Under the pieces are notes generated by a model. It made no database searches, was not told where the DNA came from, and worked only from the letters and a program-made list of their open reading frames with translations. This document shows positions 58,799 through 64,000 of a DNA stretch of 64,000 nucleotides, one piece after another. The stretch is from Alisma plantago-aquatica (taxonomy: Eukaryota; Streptophyta; Magnoliopsida; Alismatales; Alismataceae): NCBI GenBank assembly GCA_963693085.1, contig OY856414.1:262970001-263034000 (forward strand). Direction: 5' to 3'. Position 1 is the first letter of the stretch. Each line of letters opens with the position of its first letter. A program made the translations under genes and the position numbers.

Positions 58799-59520
58799 GA
58801 AATGGTCTGTAGCGTCAGTTTTTTAAAGCCTACAACGTCACTTTTTAACCGACGCCTAGGTGGGCGTCGCTACAGAATTTTGTCTATAGCGTCGGATTAT
58901 TTAACCAAATAAAACCGACCTTACAGAGTAAACACCGACGCAAGAGGTTGTAAAAATTCTGACCTAGGCGAGAAAAAAGGAGCCTGTAAGGTCGGTTATT
59001 TCATAAAAACCGACCCTATAAACGTTCTCGGTCGAGAAAATTGTTGACCGAGAACATTTACAAGGTCAGTTTTTATGAAATAACCAACCCTAAAGATTGA
59101 ATACTATTTCAGTGGTAACTCTCAGTCGAGAAAATTGTCGACTGAAAATATTTCGGTCTCGATCGAAAACTCTCTATAAGGTCGGTTTTTTGAAAAAACC
59201 GACCCTAAAGATTGAATAAAACATTTCAGTGTAAGACTCGGTCGACAAACTTCTCGATCGATAGTATTTCGGTCGAGAAGTTTGTCGACCGAGTCTTACA
59301 CTGAAATGTTTTATTCAATCTTTAGGGTCGGTTTTTTCAAAAAACCGACCTTATAGAGGACATGTAGACTCGGTTTTTTACAAAAACCGACGTTAGAAGT
59401 TCTATTTCAGTCGAAAATTTTTCGACCGAAGAGTGTACAATGAATTCAATCTGTAGGGTCGGTTATTTAAAAAAACCGACGCTAGAAGTTACGATTTTCT
59501 TTTAAAAAATTTATGCAGAA
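58799..59520. repeat. CACTA terminal inverted repeat and subterminal repeat array
   Basis: The terminal CACTA motif is followed by at least ten copies of RRYCGGTTWTTT or its complement. It includes a 47-bp imperfect inverted repeat (58990-59036 with 59043-59089) and an 88-bp nearly perfect one (59172-59259 with 59271-59358). Subterminal repeats are the usual binding sites of TNPA-type proteins. Confidence 0.88.
59172..59358. repeat. 88-bp inverted repeat in the CACTA subterminal region
   Basis: Arms 59172-59259 and 59271-59358 are complementary over 88 bases with one mismatch near the 11-base centre. Each arm itself contains the palindromic unit GGTCGGTTTTTTGAAAAAAC, extended by CGACC. Confidence 0.92.
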
Positions 59521-59740
59521 ATTGATATAGAACAGAAGAACAAGAAGATTCATATATTTTGGGAGAGGGGAGCATTGATGCTCAACCGTCACCATTCAAA
59601 ACCACACATTCATAACAAAAATGATAATAAATATCATAATTTACAAAATGATAGAGTGCAAGTCTGAGATGACATATTACAAAAGTAAAAATATGAAAGA
59701 GTACGTACTCAAACCACATACATAAATGGAGCCGACATAT

Positions 59741-62700
59741 TTAATCCAATGCTATTTCGACTTCACTTATAAAACACTCTGACCACTCTTCTCGGAATTC
59801 ATTCAAGTCCACATGTGTGTAAGGCTGAGTTGTAAAGATCTGTAACAGAAAATGCACATGCTAATATTTTATAAAAATGACTACAATCACTTGTAAATTT
59901 ATGATGTTATTCTTTATTACCTGACTTATAGTCTGAATGTCATGTGATGCTTGTTTGACAATAGCTTGCATGTATTTCATTACATAGTAGTCACAAGCCC
60001 AGTCATTATTTTGCATAGGACACTACAAATAACGAATTATACTTAATGTTAGTAAACTACTATAAACAACAATTGAGATAAGAGTATAAGAGTTGACATA
60101 TTAGAATTGAAAAATTAATACATATAAGACTAAGCAGTTGTCAAAGTAGCTACCTTGACATTTTTCAAAGTCAATGTCTTTAATTTTGTGGGTATTTGTC
60201 CTCTAGCTTCACGAAAAGCCTTTATACCCCTATCAATTAAACGATAGTTGGTAAAATAGAAATTCTAAATAAAATATCATGTTGAAGCAATTGGTTAAAT
60301 TTATGCTTACTCCATAGCTGAAAATTTCAGTTTGTGACTCCTTGTTGTTTTACCCATTGGGTCAAGATAATAAAGAGTCATCAATTTTGGGACAATCACC
60401 AGTAATTCCCAATGTCTAGCTCTGAGTAAGAATAAAACAAACATTAAAATAAATAGTTTCATTCATTATTAAAATTATATTGAATAATAATACTTACTGG
60501 ACGTTAAAAGGAATTAGGATAATTTCCTTCCCCTCACTAGCAAAATATTTGAATGCATCAGAGAAGTACTCATTCACATCCTCAATATTTGTCTCCACCT
60601 GACTAGTGACCGAAGGAACTAAGAATGCAATATTCTTTATATCAAAGTTGGTGACCTCGGTATATAAATGGCTGTTAAACATTTGTAATTATTTTCATAT
60701 GTAGAAATAAGCTAAAAATTTGTATTGGAATTTTCTATATATATTGATAGATCCTTACCTTATCCATACTTCTATTATCAAAGTGTTCAGCCAATCATAC
60801 TGGAATAACTCTATAATATCGTCAAGAAAAATAAAATTCTCAAAGTCCCTCCCAACTGCATCTTCTGTTAACTTGACCATCATATTTGATCCCGATCTTT
60901 GGTTAGCTAAGTGTCGACACAAACATTTAGATTTGCTTCCCAATTCGTCGAATGTAGTTTTGGGAATGAAAGATGGCTTGAGCATAGGAGGACGACTAGA
61001 AGAAGTTTTACTTTTTGGTTTACAAACCTGTTAATTAAATTTCATACTTATATTACCTGAGTTCATATATGCAGTCAAATATGAAAAATATGGTAGAAAT
61101 AAGGTATACCTTGTCATTGATAACCAAGTGTCTAGGCCAACCCACCATAGCACCCTCAGCTTCTTCAACTATACTATATTCAGGATTAGGTATGGGTAGT
61201 GGTTTGTCCCCCATTCCGTCATACACATCACGACAGATGTCATCAGTAATTTGTTGGCAATGCAATGTACCACCAAGGTTGTACACTTTGCCCGCTGCCA
61301 CAACATTATATTCTGGAACCTCCACTGCAAGTTTACAGTTCATACCAACCTAGATTGAAATAATATAAGTTATATAAGAAACAATAGAATAGATACATGT
61401 TACAACTATATATATTATCATATATTTATCATACTAATAACACAACATATAGAACAAAAACTTACTGCAGATTGTTGTGGTGGTTCATCGGGAGTGCTCC
61501 CATGACCTTCTACAACTGGAGCATGGGCTTGTACCTCATCACTTGAGAGACGTGTAGTATGAATAGGTTGAGAAGGTTGAGTAGGCTAAAATGAAGACAT
61601 TATTTCTTTTACTTTCTACGCTACTAATGCTTCAAGATCCTCTTGTGTAAGACCTCCTACACTACCTTTTTTAGATTGTGAAGGGCCAAAATAAGACTTG
61701 AATCCTATGACAGCTCCTAATCCCCTAACACGGCCAGGATGCTCCTTCGTACCAAGAGCAACTGCTAGTTCATCCATGTAGCCAGTTGGGATGAACTTTC
61801 CTTCCTTCCTTTGCTCATAGAGATCAATCTATTCATAGTTAATAAAAATATTAAATCACAATATCAATTATATATAAATAAATCTAAGTGTGTGGAAGTT
61901 ACTCTTTACTTAGTTGGGATAAACCTACCATCTTTTGTGCCACTTCCTTAGTTGTAGGGTTGACAATTTCACCGGCTTGATTCTTTCTAGCATCAATCCA
62001 TGTCATGTGTCGGGGTGGTCACTCAACTTGAGTTGTACTAGATTCTTCTCCAGAAGATGATTGCTTCTCTTGTAGTTGGCGGCGGAAGGCATAACCACCG
62101 GGCCCCAAGCGATGGTCATGCACATTTTTAGCCCGTCTTTCTTTTTGAGCCAGGTGAATAGCCTGATCATTTAAAACGAGGTATTGCAATTTAGACTTGG
62201 CAAACATGTATAAAAAGATTCACCTCCTTAATTGTATAAAATATTCATACAATATATTACAATCTTTATTACCTGAAACTCTTCCGATCTCCTAGCTGCA
62301 ACAAATCTTTCCCACACCTCAGGATCAATAAAAATATATATATCTGTAGCTTTCTTCTTTTATTTAGGATTATTTATAAATTCCCTTACAAGATACGTTT
62401 TAAAACCCCTCCATCGTACACCACAATGTTGTAGCACTTTTTTCTTGTGATCTTTTTCATTTAGATGAAAAACACCCTATACATACAAAAGAAGAAATTA
62501 ATAATGTTGTTCTGAAAAGGAATTAATTCCAAGCAAACTAAATTAGAATCAATAGATAGAAAACATATTAAAATGATATCACTTCCACTCACAGATATAT
62601 CTTTCCATATGAGGTCTTTTTTGGCATTAGGAACATCATGCCAATTTTCTATATCTATTGGCACCTTACTGCGCGTGGTCGCCCCTACATAATGCTTGAA

Positions 62701-62907
62701 AGAACTAGCATGTTCCCCAACAGGTGCCCCTGTCATATCAAACTGGACTAGCAATTTATCCCCTTTAGCCCTGAGCTCCTGCAGCCTACGCATCAATGTA
62801 GGACCTCTACTGTTCTTAGCATCACCACTACCATCCTCATGGTGCTCATGCTCAGAATGTTCATCTTCATGGTGCTCATGCTCAAAATGTTCATCTTCAC
62901 TCACCAT
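59741..62907 (-). pseudogene. CACTA accessory gene: Ptta/TNPA-like region with C-terminal Ulp1-like (C48) protease
   Basis: An 11-exon minus-strand gene reconstructed from GT-AG boundaries that keep the frame: 62907-62593, 62476-62273, 62162-61929, 61828-61466, 61349-61110, 61027-60759, 60671-60498, 60421-60311, 60229-60154, 60022-59921 and 59839-59741. The N-terminus repeats HEHHED. Exons 2-4 have Ptta/En/Spm-type blocks (VLQHCGVRWRGFK, VWERFVAARRSEEF, HRLGPGGYAF, KEHPGRVRGLGAVIG), and exon 5 has CKLAVEVPE and a GWPRHLV block. Exons 7-11 form a Ulp1-like fold with His (RHWEL), Asp (YYLDPMG), Gln (CPMQNN) and Cys (WACDYYVMKYM). Stops: TAA 62358-62360, TGA 62019-62021 and two TAG in exon 4. 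The last exon ends at a TAA (59741-59743). Such a protease is common in plant DNA transposons; its role in transposition is unknown. Confidence 0.8.
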
Positions 62908-63030
62908 TTTAGAACCTGCAAGTATACATGATAAAAAAAATAAGTGATAATAAAAGCACAAGTGATAAGGTATACATGATAATAAAATAAATAATTCAAA
63001 GAATACATGCCTTTAGTATTGGTTGAGTTG

Positions 63031-64000
63031 TTAGTCAAGGAAAATTCCTTCAGCATGGTCTTGACGTTTATAATATTCATCGGTGTTATCTTCAACATTT
63101 ACACTTGGCAAACCAACTGAGAATGGACTGGAATCATCATACTTTTTGTAGTATTCTTCTTCATTTATAGGATCTACAGTAAACTATCTTTTTCCATTAA
63201 GAACGACAGACCAATTTTTATTTTCCGGGTCATCAATATAGAATACTTGTTTTTCTTGGTTTGCCATGATGAATGGCTCATCTTTGAAACCAATCTTTTC
63301 AAAATTCACCAATTTGAAACCCAACTCATCCACTAAAACTCCTTTATTGTTGTCAACCCAATTACACCTAAATATAGGAACTCGAAAATTTGTATAGTCC
63401 ATTTCCCATATGTCCTCAATGACGCCGTAATATGACATCTCAGCTTCGTGTGGTCTTTTATCTTTGGCACTAGCAAAATACAATGAACAAGCTTTAACAG
63501 TGACCCCACTATTTTGAACTACACTACTTTCATCTTGACGCTTTGTGTAGTATGAAAATCCGTTAATGTCATAACCTTCATATGACATGACATCCATTTT
63601 TGGCTTAAAGGCGAGCCATTTTATGTTCTCAACAACATTATTTGGTGATTCAGATAGTTGATTAAATACTTTCTTTTCAAACCACCTAATAAATGTTTGA
63701 TTATGCTCTCTTGCAAGCCACATTGAACTGGATCGTAGATGATTTCTCTTGATAAGATCATTGTGTTCTGTGATGTAGCTACTATCTTCATCAATGTTGT
63801 GTAAAATATACAAATGCGCTTGTTCCCACAACTCACGACTGATACCTTTCACTAGTCCTCCCAGAGTTCCTTTGCCACAATAAGATCCAGTGTGATGGGG
63901 ATTTTTTTGATCGCTACAAGTTTCATTGCAATTCAAAAAATCATTACAAAAGTCCATCACCTCCCTAGCCACGTAACCCTCAACAATACTCCCTTCAGGA
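63031..64000 (-). CDS. CACTA transposase (TNP2-type), C-terminal part with DUF4216 (partial)
   Basis: A minus-strand frame open from the window edge to a TAG at 63184-63186, then 50 more codons to a TAA at 63031-63033. The right edge shows PEGSIVEGYVAREVMDF, the end of the DUF4218 region that follows the TNP2 catalytic domain; the catalytic part is off the window. Next comes a linker with WEQAHLYILHNIDE and REHNQTFIRWFEKKV. DUF4216 follows, with YEGYDINGFSYYTK, NSGVTVKA, MSYYGVIEDIWEMDY, FRCNWVD and EPFIMANQEKQVFYIDDP. The family normally runs past DUF4216 with an acidic tail, so the in-frame TAG (probably once CAG) trims only that tail. The protein moves the element by cutting at the CACTA ends. 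Confidence 0.85.

Larger units (their letters stand above)
58799..64000 (-). mobile_element. CACTA (En/Spm) DNA transposon, partial (off right edge)
   Basis: The left terminus CACTAGTACAGAAATGG starts at 58799 inside the G1 LTR. About 700 bases of subterminal repeats follow (AAAACCGAC and GTCGGTTTTT in both orientations), then two minus-strand genes: a Ptta/TNPA-like gene with a Ulp1-type domain (59741-62907) and the C-terminal part of a TNP2-type transposase (63031-64000). Gene order and direction make the window end the 3' end of the element. CACTA elements leave a 3-base duplication; the left copy would be TGT (58796-58798), while the right end is not in the window. Confidence 0.93.

Overview
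This window is plant nuclear DNA: AT-rich, with no bacterial-style operons. It consists almost entirely of transposable elements nested inside one another. I see no host gene. The lineages present (Athila-type Ty3/Gypsy with a tRNA-Asp-like primer site, Ty1/Copia, a 5S-bearing Cassandra TRIM, a tRNA-derived SINE and a CACTA DNA transposon) point to a flowering plant with a repeat-rich genome. The species cannot be named from the sequence. Element names used here (G1, G2, C1, C2, A1, A2, S1, TRG1) are labels for this report only.

Layout. The outermost element visible is G1, a minus-strand, non-autonomous gypsy-like element whose pieces lie at 10850-14123, 39271-40552 and 57705-58798. (1) Copia C1 (minus; gag at 1-520, 5' LTR in two pieces at 2016-3388 and 10215-10849) sits in G1's 3' LTR and runs off the left edge. 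Its own LTR is split by gypsy-like G2 (plus, 3389-10214). (2) G1's body holds a SINE (39338-39540) and a Cassandra TRIM (14124-39270). The Cassandra body holds Athila A1 (minus, 14571-38876). A1 holds Copia C2 (minus, 17615-29783), and C2 holds solo LTR S1 (21462-24752). (3) G1's 5' LTR is split by Athila A2 (plus, 40553-57704), whose gag is split by a gag-protease-only element TRG1 (minus, 42498-51753). (4) The same LTR is then split by a CACTA transposon (58799 to beyond the right edge). Most joints are supported by TG...CA ends, primer sites, polypurine tracts and target-site duplications read directly from the sequence.

Coding content. A1 carries decayed gag, protease, RT, RNase H, integrase and a third ORF. 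A2 and TRG1 carry only gag and protease. C1 and C2 carry decayed gag, and C2 also decayed pol. The CACTA carries the C-terminal part of a TNP2-type transposase and an 11-exon gene ending in a Ulp1-like (C48) protease domain. That gene has four premature stops but keeps all four expected catalytic residues. Nearly all the premature stops I examined can be explained by C-to-T or G-to-A transitions, as expected of silenced, methylated repeats.

Most notable pattern. Three unrelated LTR families each carry a family-specific array of short self-complementary motifs just upstream of the (putative) TATA box in U3, and a second block of the same motif in internal untranslated sequence. The motifs are a CACGGCCGTG type in TRG1, a TCGGTAGTACCGA type in Athila and a GGTTCACTAGTGAACC type in Copia.
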